The position numbers and the translations under genes are program-made. From assembly GCA_026398275.1 (NCBI GenBank), contig JAPLTF010000029.1, positions 1-49,525 of the forward strand: a DNA stretch of 49,525 nucleotides. Direction: 5' to 3'. The DNA is from Verrucomicrobiota bacterium (GTDB taxonomy: Bacteria > Verrucomicrobiota > Verrucomicrobiia > Chthoniobacterales > Terrimicrobiaceae). The notes below the pieces were generated by a model. That model was given only the letters and a program-made list of their open reading frames with translations, searched no databases and was not told the origin of the DNA. Shown here piece by piece: positions 41,327 through 49,318 of the stretch (its first letter is position 1; each line of letters begins with the position of its first letter).

Positions 41327-41388
41327 TGGAGGGACCGGCGCTGTCCGGTCCGACTTCATCCACGGACGACACAGCGGTCGTCCCTCCA
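41327..41388 (+). repeat. REP-like palindromic repeat, family B copy 2
   Basis: 62 bp with terminal inverted repeats TGGAGGGAC and GTCCCTCCA and an internal CATCCACGGACGACAC shared with the inverted copy at 17897. It fills the gap between serS and tilS and ends 2 bp before the tilS start. Its translation in the upstream-extended tilS frame is not family-like. Confidence 0.8.
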
Positions 41389-41390
41389 GC

Positions 41391-42356
41391 GTGAAATCAG
41401 CGCCCAGTGATGGCTCGAGTGCTTTGGAAGCGAGCCTTTCGACTGCCCTGGCCGGACACTCGCGCAGCCGGACCTATCTCGTCGGCGTCTCGGGCGGCCG
41501 GGATTCGATGGCCCTGCTCCATGCCTTGAAGCGGCTCGGATTTGAAAAGCTCGTCGTCTGCCACCTCGATCACGGGCTGCGCGGAAAATTCTCGCGCGCC
41601 GATGCGAAATTTGTTGCCCGAGAGGCGGCCCGGCTGGGTTTTGAGGTCGAATCCGCGCGGTCAAGGACGAAGGAATTCGCCATGGCAACCGGACGTTCGA
41701 TCGAGACCGCGGCCCGCGAGCTCCGGCGCGCATTTTTCCTCGAATGCTCGAAGCGCCGGCGCTGCCGCACCCTCCTGCTGGCCCACCATGCGGACGATCA
41801 GGTCGAGACCTGCCTCTTCAATTTTCTGCGCGGCTCCGGTGCCGCCGGCCTCGCGGGCATGAGGCCGGAGAGCAGGCAGAACGGGCGGCGCATCATCCGC
41901 CCGATGCTGGAGATCCCCCGCAAAGCGATCAGCAGCTTCGTGGCCGACAATAAAATCCCGTTCCGCGAGGATCACACCAATGCGGAATCCGGGCACACGC
42001 GGAACCGGATCCGGAATCTCGTGATCCCCGCGATCGACCGGGCGTTCGGCGAAAGCTTCCGCCAGGCCGTGCTCCGCGCCTCGCAGATTTTCCGGCAGGA
42101 GGACGACTGGATGGAATCCCTCACGCCGGAGGTTTCGGAGAAACTTTCCTGCTCCCGGCTCCGCGCGATGCCGGACGCCCTGCGGCACCGCACCGTCCTG
42201 CGCTGGCTCCGTCAGAGCGGCGTGCCAGAGCCGGGCTTCGCGGAAACCCGCCGGGTGCTCTCGCTTCTCGACGTCACCGGTCCGGCCAGGGTGAGCCTGC
42301 CGGGCAGCCTCCACGCCCGCCGCCGCGCCGGGGAAATTTTCCTCGGACACGAATGA
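41391..42356 (+). CDS. tilS: tRNA(Ile)-lysidine synthase
   Basis: Modifies C34 of the CAU-anticodon tRNA-Ile to lysidine, which changes both amino acid and codon identity. From GTG 41391 the product has 321 residues. The PP-loop is VSGGRDSMALL (about residues 28-38), followed by VCHLDHGLRG, the LLAHHADDQVETCLFNFLRG segment and RPMLEIPRKAI. The C-terminal substrate domain of E. coli TilS is absent, as in other short forms. The GTG is chosen because an upstream ATG (41295) would translate through repeat B. It overlaps the next gene by ATGA. Confidence 0.93.
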   Translation: MKSAPSDGSSALEASLSTALAGHSRSRTYLVGVSGGRDSMALLHALKRLGFEKLVVCHLDHGLRGKFSRADAKFVAREAARLGFEVESARSRTKEFAMATGRSIETAARELRRAFFLECSKRRRCRTLLLAHHADDQVETCLFNFLRGSGAAGLAGMRPESRQNGRRIIRPMLEIPRKAISSFVADNKIPFREDHTNAESGHTRNRIRNLVIPAIDRAFGESFRQAVLRASQIFRQEDDWMESLTPEVSEKLSCSRLRAMPDALRHRTVLRWLRQSGVPEPGFAETRRVLSLLDVTGPARVSLPGSLHARRRAGEIFLGHE

Positions 42357-43042
42357 AAAATTTCCGCCAATCCATCCGCATGGCCGGGGCCGCCGCGAAG
42401 GCGAACCTTCTTCCCGGGCTCCTGCTCCAGTGCCTGATGCTGGCGTTTTTCTCGCTCTACATCGCCCACGAGGGGACGAGGCATTTTCTCGGCGAGGTGG
42501 CCGCGGTCAAGCAGGAGGCCGGATACGGGTTTTCGTTTTTGTCGTATGTGATCGCCGGTGCCGTGCTGCCGGAGCTTCTCCGGATCGCATTTTTCCAGTC
42601 GGGGAAGCCGACCCGGCGGAATCTCTGGCTCCTCCTCACTGCGGCACCGTTTTGGGGGCTCCTGGGTGTCATCATCGATCTGCTCTACCGCCTGCAGGCG
42701 GTCTGGTTCGGGACCGGGCACGATTGGTTCACACTCCTCCGCAAAGTCCTCGTCGATCAGTTCCTCTTCGCCCCGATTATCTCCGCCCCGCTCATCGTCG
42801 GATGGTTCCTGCTCCGGGATGAAGGGTTCCGCCCGTCCGCGTTCCGGAAAATTTTCCGCGTGGACTTTTTTCCCGACAAGGTCTTTCCCGTCGTGGTCGC
42901 GGGCTGGTGCGTGTGGATTCCGGGCGTGATCCTCGTCTATTCCATGCCGCCCCTGCTGCAAATCCCGGTGGCTGTATTCATCCAGGTCTTCTGGGTTTTG
43001 ATCTTCACGACGATGGAGGAATCCATGCGGCGCAAAACATGA
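42353..43042 (+). CDS. membrane protein, possibly Mpv17/PMP22-like
   Basis: A 229-residue membrane protein with four to five hydrophobic segments. The pattern LVDQFLFAPIISAPLIVGWF followed by FPVVVAGWCVWIPGVILVYS and a later Trp in VFIQVFWVLIF resembles the Mpv17/PMP22 family, in which a DQ-x-FAP helix precedes the W-x-W/V-P motif. The resemblance is moderate and there is no known function for bacterial members. Its ATG overlaps the tilS stop, so the two are probably cotranslated. Confidence 0.5.
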   Translation: MKNFRQSIRMAGAAAKANLLPGLLLQCLMLAFFSLYIAHEGTRHFLGEVAAVKQEAGYGFSFLSYVIAGAVLPELLRIAFFQSGKPTRRNLWLLLTAAPFWGLLGVIIDLLYRLQAVWFGTGHDWFTLLRKVLVDQFLFAPIISAPLIVGWFLLRDEGFRPSAFRKIFRVDFFPDKVFPVVVAGWCVWIPGVILVYSMPPLLQIPVAVFIQVFWVLIFTTMEESMRRKT

Positions 43043-43046
43043 CGCC

Positions 43047-43538
43047 TCAATCCCGGAAATTCTGGTAGCCCAGCGCGACGCCGAAGTCCCGGCTTTTGCA
43101 GAAGCCGATCACGCTCTGGAGGTCGTCGCGGCTCTTGCCGGTCACGCGGATCTGCCGGTCCTGGAGCGCGCTTTGGACCTTGAACCCGCTGGCTTTGATC
43201 TCCTTCACGATCTCCTTGGCCTTGTCTCCGTCGAGCCCCTGCTTGATGATGAAATCCTGCGTCGCATGTCCGAGCGGGGAGATGGCGGGATCCTTGCGCT
43301 CGACGTTCCGCAGGTCGATGCTCCGCTTCGCCAGCTTGCCGGTGACCATGTCGTGCAGGGACTTGAGCCGCGTGGCGTCCTCCGCCTTCAGCGCGATTTT
43401 TGAGTCCTTCGCGACCCACTCGATCGTCGCGATGCTCCCCTTGAAGTCGAACCGCGTGGCCAGTTCCTTCACCGCCTGGTTCACCGCGTTGTCGATCTCC
43501 TGCTTGTCGATTTCCGAAACAATGTCGAACGATGGCAT
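43047..43538 (-). CDS. YajQ family (UPF0234) nucleotide-binding protein
   Basis: A 163-residue protein with the full family pattern: MPSFDIVSEIDKQEIDNAVN, ATRFDFKGS, RSIDLRN, QDFIIKQGLDGDKAKEIVK and the C-terminal VALGYQNFRD. Members bind nucleic acid or nucleotides, and some bind cyclic di-GMP. The role in this organism is not known. It is convergent with the Mpv17-like gene by 4 bp and divergent from hppA. Confidence 0.96.
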   Translation of the reverse strand: MPSFDIVSEIDKQEIDNAVNQAVKELATRFDFKGSIATIEWVAKDSKIALKAEDATRLKSLHDMVTGKLAKRSIDLRNVERKDPAISPLGHATQDFIIKQGLDGDKAKEIVKEIKASGFKVQSALQDRQIRVTGKSRDDLQSVIGFCKSRDFGVALGYQNFRD

Positions 43539-43655
43539 GCGGAAGTCCTAGCACCCGGGGTGCGGGCCGGTCAATTTCCGGATGTTCTCCGTGAATGTTT
43601 CCGTCCGCGTTTTTGTGCAAGGTCATGGTCTGCTTTGTATAACATTGAATAATCG

Positions 43656-43684
43656 TTGACTGAGCCTTGAGGGTAATATAAGCT
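43656..43684 (+). promoter_or_regulatory. putative sigma70-type promoter of hppA
   Basis: TTGACT at 43656-43661 is followed by TAAGCT at 17-nt spacing (43679-43684) or TATAAG at 15-nt spacing (43677-43682). The local sequence is AT-rich compared with its surroundings, which supports a promoter. It would give a leader of roughly 115 nt. Confidence 0.5.
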
Positions 43685-43689
43685 TTTCT

Positions 43690-43807
43690 TATGAGCGACT
43701 TGCCGTCACCGATTCTCTCGGGCGGTCCGCTTTTTCCCTGTCGCGACTCCCGGGCCGATTCGCAGGCCGGGCGATTCCCTTTTCCAACCAATCCAACATC
43801 CATAACC
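43690..43807 (+). other. long leader of the hppA transcript
   Basis: The ~118 nt between the likely transcription start and ATG 43808 contain a GC-rich hairpin, CCCGGGCC (43749-43756) with GGCCGGG (43765-43771), before a pyrimidine-rich run. An in-frame ATG at 43691 would translate this leader, but the product is not PPase-like. No known riboswitch class was recognised. Confidence 0.35.
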
Positions 43808-46273
43808 ATGAAACCCACGCGCCTTATTCCACTCCTGATGCTCCTTTGTCCCGCCGTTCTGCGGGCCAGCGAATCCGACCTCGCCCTGCCGACCGACCGC
43901 TCGGCGGTCTTCCAATTGCCCGGCTTTGCACTGCCGAGTGAGATGATCCTGTGGATCGGTCTCGGCGTGGCCCTGCTGGGGATGCTGTTCGGCTGGGCGG
44001 AATGCCGGAGCCTCCGGAAGCTCCCTGCCCACAAGAGCATGCTGGATATTTCCACCCTGATCTACGGCACCTGCAAAACCTACCTCCTCCAGCAGGGCCG
44101 CCTGCTCCTGATGCTGGAAATCTTCATCGGCGCGACGATGGTTTACTACTTCGGGTTCCTGAAGCATGCCGCTCCCTCGACCGTGGTCCTCATCATCGTC
44201 TGGTCGCTCATCGGCATCGGCGGATCGTTTGCCGTCGCCTGGTTCGGCATGCTGATCAACAACATCGCAAACAGCCGCATGGCTTTTGCCGCGCTTCGCG
44301 GACGGGCCCTTCCGGTCTCGGAAATCCCGACCCGCTCGGGCATGAGCATCGGCGTGCTCCTCATCAGCACCGAGCTGCTGCTGATGATCGCCATCCTTCT
44401 CTTTGTCCCGCCGGCCCTCGCCGGATCCTGCTTCATCGGCTTTGCGATCGGTGAATCCCTCGGCGCGAGCGTGCTGAGAATCTGCGGCGGCATCTTCACG
44501 AAGATCGCCGACATCGGCAGCGACCTCATGAAGATCGTCTTCAAGATCAAAGAGGACGATGCCCGGAATCCCGGCGTGATCGCCGACTGCGCGGGCGACA
44601 ATGCTGGCGACAGCGTCGGCCCCACGGCGGACGGGTTCGAGACCTACGGCGTCACGGGCGTGGCTCTGATCACGTTCATCCTCCTCGCCGTTCTGCCCCA
44701 GTATATGTGGACGTTCATCGTGTGGATCTTCGCGATGCGCATCGTGATGATCCCGACCTCGATCCTCTCCTGGAAAATCAACACGTGGATCACGAAGGGC
44801 GTCTTCGGCAAGCACAGCCATTTTGATTTCGAGCACCCGCTCACGATCCTGGTCTGGCTGACATCCCTGATGTGCGTGGCGGTGAGCTACATCGTCAGCT
44901 ACTTCATGCTGGCCCCGCACTTCCCGACCCTCTGGTGGAAGCTGTCGACGATCATCAGCTGCGGCACGCTCGCCGCTGCGATCATCCCCGAGCTGACCCG
45001 CGTGTTCACGAGCACGCGGAGCGCGCATTGCCACGAGGTCGTCAACGCGACGACCGAAGGCGGCGCCGGGCTGACGATTCTGTCCGGCCTCGTCGCCGGC
45101 AACTTCTCCTGCTTCTGGAAAGGCCTGACCCTCGCCACCCTGATGCTGGTCGCCTACCTCACCAGCCTCTCCACCCTCGGCGACTACATGGCGTTCCCCG
45201 CCGTCTTTGCCTTCGGCCTCGTGGCCTTCGGAATGCTCGGCATGGGACCGGTGACGATCGCCGTGGACAGCTACGGCCCGGTCGCCGACAACGCGCAGTC
45301 GGTCTTCGAGCTTTCGACGATCGAGCAGATCCCGGGCATCGGGGCCGAGGTCCAGCGCGACTTCGGGTTCACCCCGGACTTCGAAGTCGGCAAGCTCCTG
45401 CTCGAGGACAACGACGGGGCCGGCAACACGTTCAAGGCCACCGCCAAGCCGGTGCTGATCGGAACGGCGGTCGTCGGTGCGACCACGATGATCTTCTCGC
45501 TGATCCTCATGCTCAAAAACCACTTCGGGTGGACGGACATGTCGAACCTGAGCATCGTTGATCCCCGGATCATCCTCGGGCTGATGATGGGCGGAGCGGT
45601 TGTCTACTGGTTCGCCGGCGCATCCCGCCAGGCAGTGACCACCGGCGCCTACCGCGCGGTCGATTACATCAAGCGCAACATCAAGCTCGGCAACTCGGAC
45701 CGCGCATCGGCCGAGGACAGCAACGCGGTTGTGAAAATCTGCACGAAGTATGCCCAGCACGGCATGGTCAACATCTTCGCGGTCGTCTTCTCGCTGACCC
45801 TCGCGTTCGCCTGCTTCGACCCGATCTTCTTCGTCGGCTACCTGATCTCGATCGCGATGTTCGGCCTCTACATGGCGATCAACATGGCGAACGCCGGCGG
45901 ATGCTGGGACAACGCGAAAAAGATCGTCGAGGTTGAGCTGAAGCAAAAAGGCAGCGCCTTGCATGATGCGACCGTGATCGGCGACATCGTCGGCGATCCG
46001 TTCAAGGACACCTCCTCGGTCGCGCTGAACCCGATCATCAAGTTCACCACCCTGTTCGGAATCCTCGCCGTGGAGATCGCGGTCAACACCGAGCGGATGC
46101 TCGCCGCCGGAATCGGCGTCGCGTTTTTCCTCATCGGCATCTTCTTCGTCCTCCGCTCGTTCTACGGGATGCGCATCTCCACCCTGCACCCGCAGGCCCA
46201 CATCGACTTCAACGACAAGCGTGACGCCGATGTGGCGGCGGCAGATGCAGCGGCGGCGAGGAACGCGGCCTGA
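43808..46273 (+). CDS. hppA: membrane-bound ion-pumping pyrophosphatase
   Basis: Hydrolyses pyrophosphate and pumps H+ and/or Na+ across the inner membrane. The 821-residue protein has a signal-like N-terminus and about 16 helices. The substrate-binding region GGIFTKIADIGSDLMKIVFK (about residues 228-247) continues as EDDARNPGVIADCAGDNAGD, with the paired DxxxD acids. In the common form this region reads GADLVGKVE, so the protein belongs to a divergent subgroup. At the position deciding K+ dependence the motif reads GNTFKATAK, with Lys in place of Ala, predicting K+-independent activity. ATG 43808 gives the best N-terminus. A strong terminator follows. Which ion is moved cannot be decided here. 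Confidence 0.95.
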   Translation: MKPTRLIPLLMLLCPAVLRASESDLALPTDRSAVFQLPGFALPSEMILWIGLGVALLGMLFGWAECRSLRKLPAHKSMLDISTLIYGTCKTYLLQQGRLLLMLEIFIGATMVYYFGFLKHAAPSTVVLIIVWSLIGIGGSFAVAWFGMLINNIANSRMAFAALRGRALPVSEIPTRSGMSIGVLLISTELLLMIAILLFVPPALAGSCFIGFAIGESLGASVLRICGGIFTKIADIGSDLMKIVFKIKEDDARNPGVIADCAGDNAGDSVGPTADGFETYGVTGVALITFILLAVLPQYMWTFIVWIFAMRIVMIPTSILSWKINTWITKGVFGKHSHFDFEHPLTILVWLTSLMCVAVSYIVSYFMLAPHFPTLWWKLSTIISCGTLAAAIIPELTRVFTSTRSAHCHEVVNATTEGGAGLTILSGLVAGNFSCFWKGLTLATLMLVAYLTSLSTLGDYMAFPAVFAFGLVAFGMLGMGPVTIAVDSYGPVADNAQSVFELSTIEQIPGIGAEVQRDFGFTPDFEVGKLLLEDNDGAGNTFKATAKPVLIGTAVVGATTMIFSLILMLKNHFGWTDMSNLSIVDPRIILGLMMGGAVVYWFAGASRQAVTTGAYRAVDYIKRNIKLGNSDRASAEDSNAVVKICTKYAQHGMVNIFAVVFSLTLAFACFDPIFFVGYLISIAMFGLYMAINMANAGGCWDNAKKIVEVELKQKGSALHDATVIGDIVGDPFKDTSSVALNPIIKFTTLFGILAVEIAVNTERMLAAGIGVAFFLIGIFFVLRSFYGMRISTLHPQAHIDFNDKRDADVAAADAAAARNAA

Positions 46274-46319
46274 GAAATCCATTCACCAGGCCAGGGACGC
46301 TGAACCCGGCAACCCTGCA

Positions 46320-46356
46320 AAAAAAGGACCGTGGAAACACGGTCCTTTTCTTTTTG
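46320..46356 (+). terminator. rho-independent terminator after hppA
   Basis: A 12-bp perfect stem AAAAGGACCGTG / CACGGTCCTTTT with a GAAA tetraloop is followed by CTTTTT, 48 bp after the hppA stop. It is a textbook intrinsic terminator and the A-run on the left makes it potentially bidirectional, serving hisI as well. Confidence 0.92.
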
Positions 46357-46412
46357 GCAGGCCGTCCTGTTTCTCGCCCGCATGCCTCACACTCCGGTTT
46401 GAGAGGCCACAG

Positions 46413-46488
46413 GTTGTAGCCGGGGTCTGTGACCCCGGGTCGCCCGGCAGGCACGCTGGAATGGGCGCTCATAGAGCACCCCTACAAC
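46413..46488. repeat. palindromic intergenic repeat, family E, plus half of family C
   Basis: A 76-bp unit with ends GTTGTAG and CTACAAC and an inner hairpin CCGGGGTCTGTGACCCCGG (46420-46438). At its right, 46500-46521 carries ATCCGCGTTCATCCGTGTTT, a half copy of family C that ends at the hisI stop. Only one copy of E is in the window. Its structure suggests a REP-like element. Confidence 0.55.
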
Positions 46489-46520
46489 GGCGACCGCCGG
46501 ATCCGCGTTCATCCGTGTTT

Positions 46521-46910
46521 CTACTTTTTATAAACGGAAGCGTCGTCGAAGAGCTTCTCTTCCGCGACGGGAAGCGGGTTGCCCTTGGAGTCGAGCTCCT
46601 GAAAGAAGCAGCTCTCGTAGCCGGTGTGGCAGGCCCCGCTTGTCTGCTCGACCTCGAAAAGGAGCACGTCCTTGTCGCAGTCCACAAACCACCGCACCAC
46701 CTTCTGCGTGTTCCCGCTCGTCTCGCCTTTCAGCCAGAGCTTCTTGCGCGAGCGGCTCCAGTAGGTCATCAGCCCGGATTCGAGCGTCTTCGCGAGCGAC
46801 TCGCGGTTCATCCAGGCAAACATCAAAACGCGGCCGGTCGGGCGCGTGGTCTGGCTGGCCTCTTGAACGATGACGGGGATCAGCCCGTCCGAAGTAAATA
46901 GAAATTCCAC
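46521..46910 (-). CDS. hisI: phosphoribosyl-AMP cyclohydrolase
   Basis: Opens the adenine ring of PR-AMP in step three of histidine synthesis. The 129-residue product is a stand-alone cyclohydrolase, with no fused PRA-PH domain. Diagnostic motifs are [30 protein letters not shown] and the zinc/magnesium site [20 protein letters not shown] followed by [11 protein letters not shown] 46910 is chosen since the family-like sequence begins right after it. The long upstream frame is antisense to the Roadblock gene. The gene is divergent from that gene with 43 bp between the starts. Confidence 0.95.
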   Translation of the reverse strand: MEFLFTSDGLIPVIVQEASQTTRPTGRVLMFAWMNRESLAKTLESGLMTYWSRSRKKLWLKGETSGNTQKVVRWFVDCDKDVLLFEVEQTSGACHTGYESCFFQELDSKGNPLPVAEEKLFDDASVYKK

Positions 46911-46953
46911 AGGATTGCTTTGAGTGAGAATCTGGGATAATCGGAAAGTGGCG

Positions 46954-48468
46954 ATGAATGAACAGAAAGAAATGCCGGTCGTAATAAATTCCCCCGCTCC
47001 GAGGTTCCGGTATTGGTTCACCCCGCCGGAATCCCTGACGATCAATGTGGCGGACATCGAGCCGTTCGTGCCCAGGGCCAACTGGAAGGTCCCGGCTCCC
47101 GCGGGGCTGACGGTGGAAATCCCCGCAGAGAAGGTGCTGGCAAAGAATGTTCCGAGGATTCCCCTGCGGCTGCTCGCCGAGCTGCTGCCGGACCACATTT
47201 CCTCCTCCGACGGGCTGGTCAAGCTGCCCGCATCCAAGCTTGCCGCCACATACCGGCTGGTCGAGCACATGGAGGAGCTGATCCCGGAACCCCCTCCCGA
47301 GCCGGAGCCGCTCCCGGAGGCCGTAATCGCCCCGGAACCCGTCACACTTCCTGCGCCGGCACCGGAGGCCCCGGCGCCGGAGCCCGCTGCCGAGCCGGAG
47401 GAAAATTTTGGCACGCTGAAGCCGCTTCCGCCATTCATCAATCTCTCCCGCCCTGCCGTCGCCCCGGCTGCGCCGCCGGCCATCGAGGAGACAGCCCCCG
47501 TGACGGACAACGATCCGGCTCCCATTTCCGAACCCTCCGTTTCCTCAGTCCCTGCGATTGAGCCGCCGTCGCCGGCCGTTCAAGACCCGATCCCCGTGGC
47601 TCCCCCTCCGCCTGCGGCACCGGAAACACATGTCGCCTCGGGAAAATTCCCGCCCCGCCGGACTGGTTCGTTCGTGGGCCTGCCGCTCTTCCGGCGCAAG
47701 ACCCCGGCCGCCATCCCGCCGCAGGTTCAACCGCCCATCCCCCACCCTGCGACGGACCTCCCGCCGGTCGAGCCCCCGCAGGAAAAAAGTGTCCCGGCAT
47801 TTGTCCTGCCGGAGATCCCCCTTCCGCCCCCGCGTCCGGCTCCCGAGCCGCCGGTCACCGTGCCGCTCCACATTCCGGAACCCGCCCCCGAGCCGGTCGC
47901 GGAACTCGTCGCGGAGCTCGTCGCGGAGCCGGAGCCTGTCTCGGAAATTGTTCCCGAGCCTACCCTGCCGCCTCCCGTTGCCACGCCGGTCCGGATGCTC
48001 CGGACAGAGCACTTTCCCACGCAGTCAAAAAACCAGGAGATCGTTGAGCAGGAGCCGCTCCAGGCGCTTTTCCTCACCGAGGAGACCATGACGGTGAACC
48101 GCGTCATCGAGCTCTGCGGCGGGCTCCCGGGCATCAACTCCTGCGTCCTTGCACACGGGTCGATCGTTGTCGCCTCGCACAATGTCCCCGAGAGCGTCGA
48201 TCTTGTCTCCATGAGCGCCCACGCGTCGGACATGCTCAAGGCGATGCGCGACTCTTCCGCACGCATGGGCGTCGGCACCGTGCCGGCCGTCACCCTCCAC
48301 ACCGAAAAGGGCGTCATCAGCTTCTTCAACCGCGAAGACCTCACCATGCTCGTCTTTCACAAGGACCGCGGCTTCGTTCCGGGCGTCCGCGAAAAAATGG
48401 CCGCAGTCCTCGGCGAACTGACCAAAGCCCGCCTCACGCTCCCGGTCGGCGGCGACGAGGCGGACTGA
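46954..48468 (+). CDS. Roadblock/LC7-domain protein with long Pro/Glu-rich linker
   Basis: The 504-residue protein has three parts. Residues 1-115 form an unassigned module with [40 protein letters not shown] and [20 protein letters not shown]. Residues 115-370 are a low-complexity Pro/Glu/Ala/Val linker. Residues 385-504 resemble a Roadblock/LC7 (MglB-like) domain with [20 protein letters not shown] and [20 protein letters not shown]. Roadblock proteins regulate small GTPases of the MglA type or act as scaffolds, but no GTPase gene is nearby. ATG 46954 has GGAAAG upstream. A GTG at 46924 is an alternative start. Confidence 0.75.
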   Translation: MNEQKEMPVVINSPAPRFRYWFTPPESLTINVADIEPFVPRANWKVPAPAGLTVEIPAEKVLAKNVPRIPLRLLAELLPDHISSSDGLVKLPASKLAATYRLVEHMEELIPEPPPEPEPLPEAVIAPEPVTLPAPAPEAPAPEPAAEPEENFGTLKPLPPFINLSRPAVAPAAPPAIEETAPVTDNDPAPISEPSVSSVPAIEPPSPAVQDPIPVAPPPPAAPETHVASGKFPPRRTGSFVGLPLFRRKTPAAIPPQVQPPIPHPATDLPPVEPPQEKSVPAFVLPEIPLPPPRPAPEPPVTVPLHIPEPAPEPVAELVAELVAEPEPVSEIVPEPTLPPPVATPVRMLRTEHFPTQSKNQEIVEQEPLQALFLTEETMTVNRVIELCGGLPGINSCVLAHGSIVVASHNVPESVDLVSMSAHASDMLKAMRDSSARMGVGTVPAVTLHTEKGVISFFNREDLTMLVFHKDRGFVPGVREKMAAVLGELTKARLTLPVGGDEAD

Positions 48469-48809
48469 TATACTCCCCAACACCACTATTTCGGAAAACG
48501 GCGTGGAGGAATTTGGAACAAATTTCTTGGGGTTGAGGCTCTGGAAAAAGAAACATGTTCCGTAACTGCTCAGGAGGCATCCTGAAGCAGGAAGCCCCCG
48601 GAGGGACGTGGGCGGCCCCGCGCTGGTCTGCCCGCCTTCAGGTTTCACGTTTCCAGTTTCAGAAATCTTCAGCTTCCTCCCCCTCCGCCAGCCAGTGATC
48701 CCGTTCGCGCGGAAAATCTTCGCCAACTCCGTCGCCTTGTTGCCTCGCGAGCGGATGCAGGACATCACCTCGGACCGCTTGTTCTTTGTGAAGACGCCAG
48801 CCCCTTGCC
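48469..48809. other. intergenic region with a vsr remnant
   Basis: 341 bp between the Roadblock gene and the two-gene unknown unit. The left part has a short dyad AATTTG-GAA-CAAATT (48510-48524), possibly a weak terminator. Around 48598-48660 a GC-rich stretch (GGAGGGACGTGGGCGGCC) resembles the dispersed repeats. The right part is the Vsr-like fragment listed separately. No intact gene is seen. Confidence 0.5.
48679..48798 (-). pseudogene. fragment of a Vsr-like very short patch repair endonuclease
   Basis: One frame reads VFTKNKRSEVMSCIRSRGNK then ATELAKIFRANGITGWRRG, matching the N-terminal region of Vsr/very-short-patch-repair endonucleases. There is no start codon before it, and after GWRRG the sequence turns into unrelated repeat-like DNA. 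The catalytic part (PDFVF..., DGCFWHG...) is missing. Vsr genes often accompany restriction-modification or methylase genes, and here nothing of the kind remains next to it. Confidence 0.65.
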
Positions 48810-49082
48810 CTATGCCGCGACGAGTTCCACGCGGGGCACAAACCCGAGTTCGGCAAGGATCTCCTCGCAATCCTCCCACGCCAACCCGAAGGCCCGCACG
48901 TCCGCGACTCCGAGGCGGGCGACAACCCGCGCAAGCAACTCGGATTCGCGCTCGTCGAACTCCCCCTCCATCAATGTCTGCTCCGACCAATCCACCAAAT
49001 CGGGCAGCGCGATCTCATGCCGGAGATACGCCGCAATTTTTCCGGCGACATGCTGTCTGGTGATCGTCATGATTTTTGACAT
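48810..49082 (-). CDS. conserved hypothetical small acidic protein
   Basis: A 90-residue acidic protein: VAGKIAAYLRHEIALPDLVD, WSEQTLMEGEFDERESELLA and a C-terminal ADVRAFGLAWEDCEEILAEL. The pattern looks conserved (regular helices, W-E-D-C-E motif) and I recall similar pairs in other Verrucomicrobiota and Planctomycetes, but with no assigned function. The ATG at 49082 overlaps the stop of the preceding gene as TAATG, showing an operon. An ATG four codons later (49070) is an alternative. Confidence 0.6.
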   Translation of the reverse strand: MSKIMTITRQHVAGKIAAYLRHEIALPDLVDWSEQTLMEGEFDERESELLARVVARLGVADVRAFGLAWEDCEEILAELGFVPRVELVAA

Positions 49083-49318
49083 TAAACTTTCTTGTGCCCT
49101 TTATCCAGCGGGTATTTCTCGTGGATTTCAACGAGCCGACCCTGATCGTCGTAAATCTCCTGCCAAAACCGAATGGTCGCCTCCCCGGCGTCCACTTCCT
49201 TTTTGTAGCGGGCGAGCCAACCAAGCCGTCCCCTCACTTCCAGCCGGTAAAGCCGCCCTCCGCCGGGCAACTCCTCCCATTGTTCAAACTTCTTCTCGTT
49301 TTGTGTTCGCCTGCTCAA
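49082..49318 (-). CDS. conserved hypothetical small basic protein
   Basis: A 78-residue protein rich in charged and aromatic residues: RRTQNEKKFEQWEELPGGGR, LYRLEVRGRLGWLARYKKEV and ATIRFWQEIYDDQGRLVEIH. It is probably one beta-rich fold. It is followed, with a 1-nt overlap, by the acidic 90-residue protein. The basic-acidic pairing in one operon resembles small toxin-antitoxin or inhibitor pairs, but no known toxin fold is recognised. Function unknown. Confidence 0.6.
   Translation of the reverse strand: MSRRTQNEKKFEQWEELPGGGRLYRLEVRGRLGWLARYKKEVDAGEATIRFWQEIYDDQGRLVEIHEKYPLDKGHKKV

Noticed and set aside
41295-41390. N-terminal extension of TilS to the ATG at 41295
   Set aside because: The extra residues are translated from repeat B and do not resemble TilS.
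43706-46282. 858-codon open frame antisense to hppA
   Set aside because: The translation is Asp/Glu/Arg/His-rich without a fold. It is the codon-bias shadow of hppA, whose motifs are complete on the plus strand.
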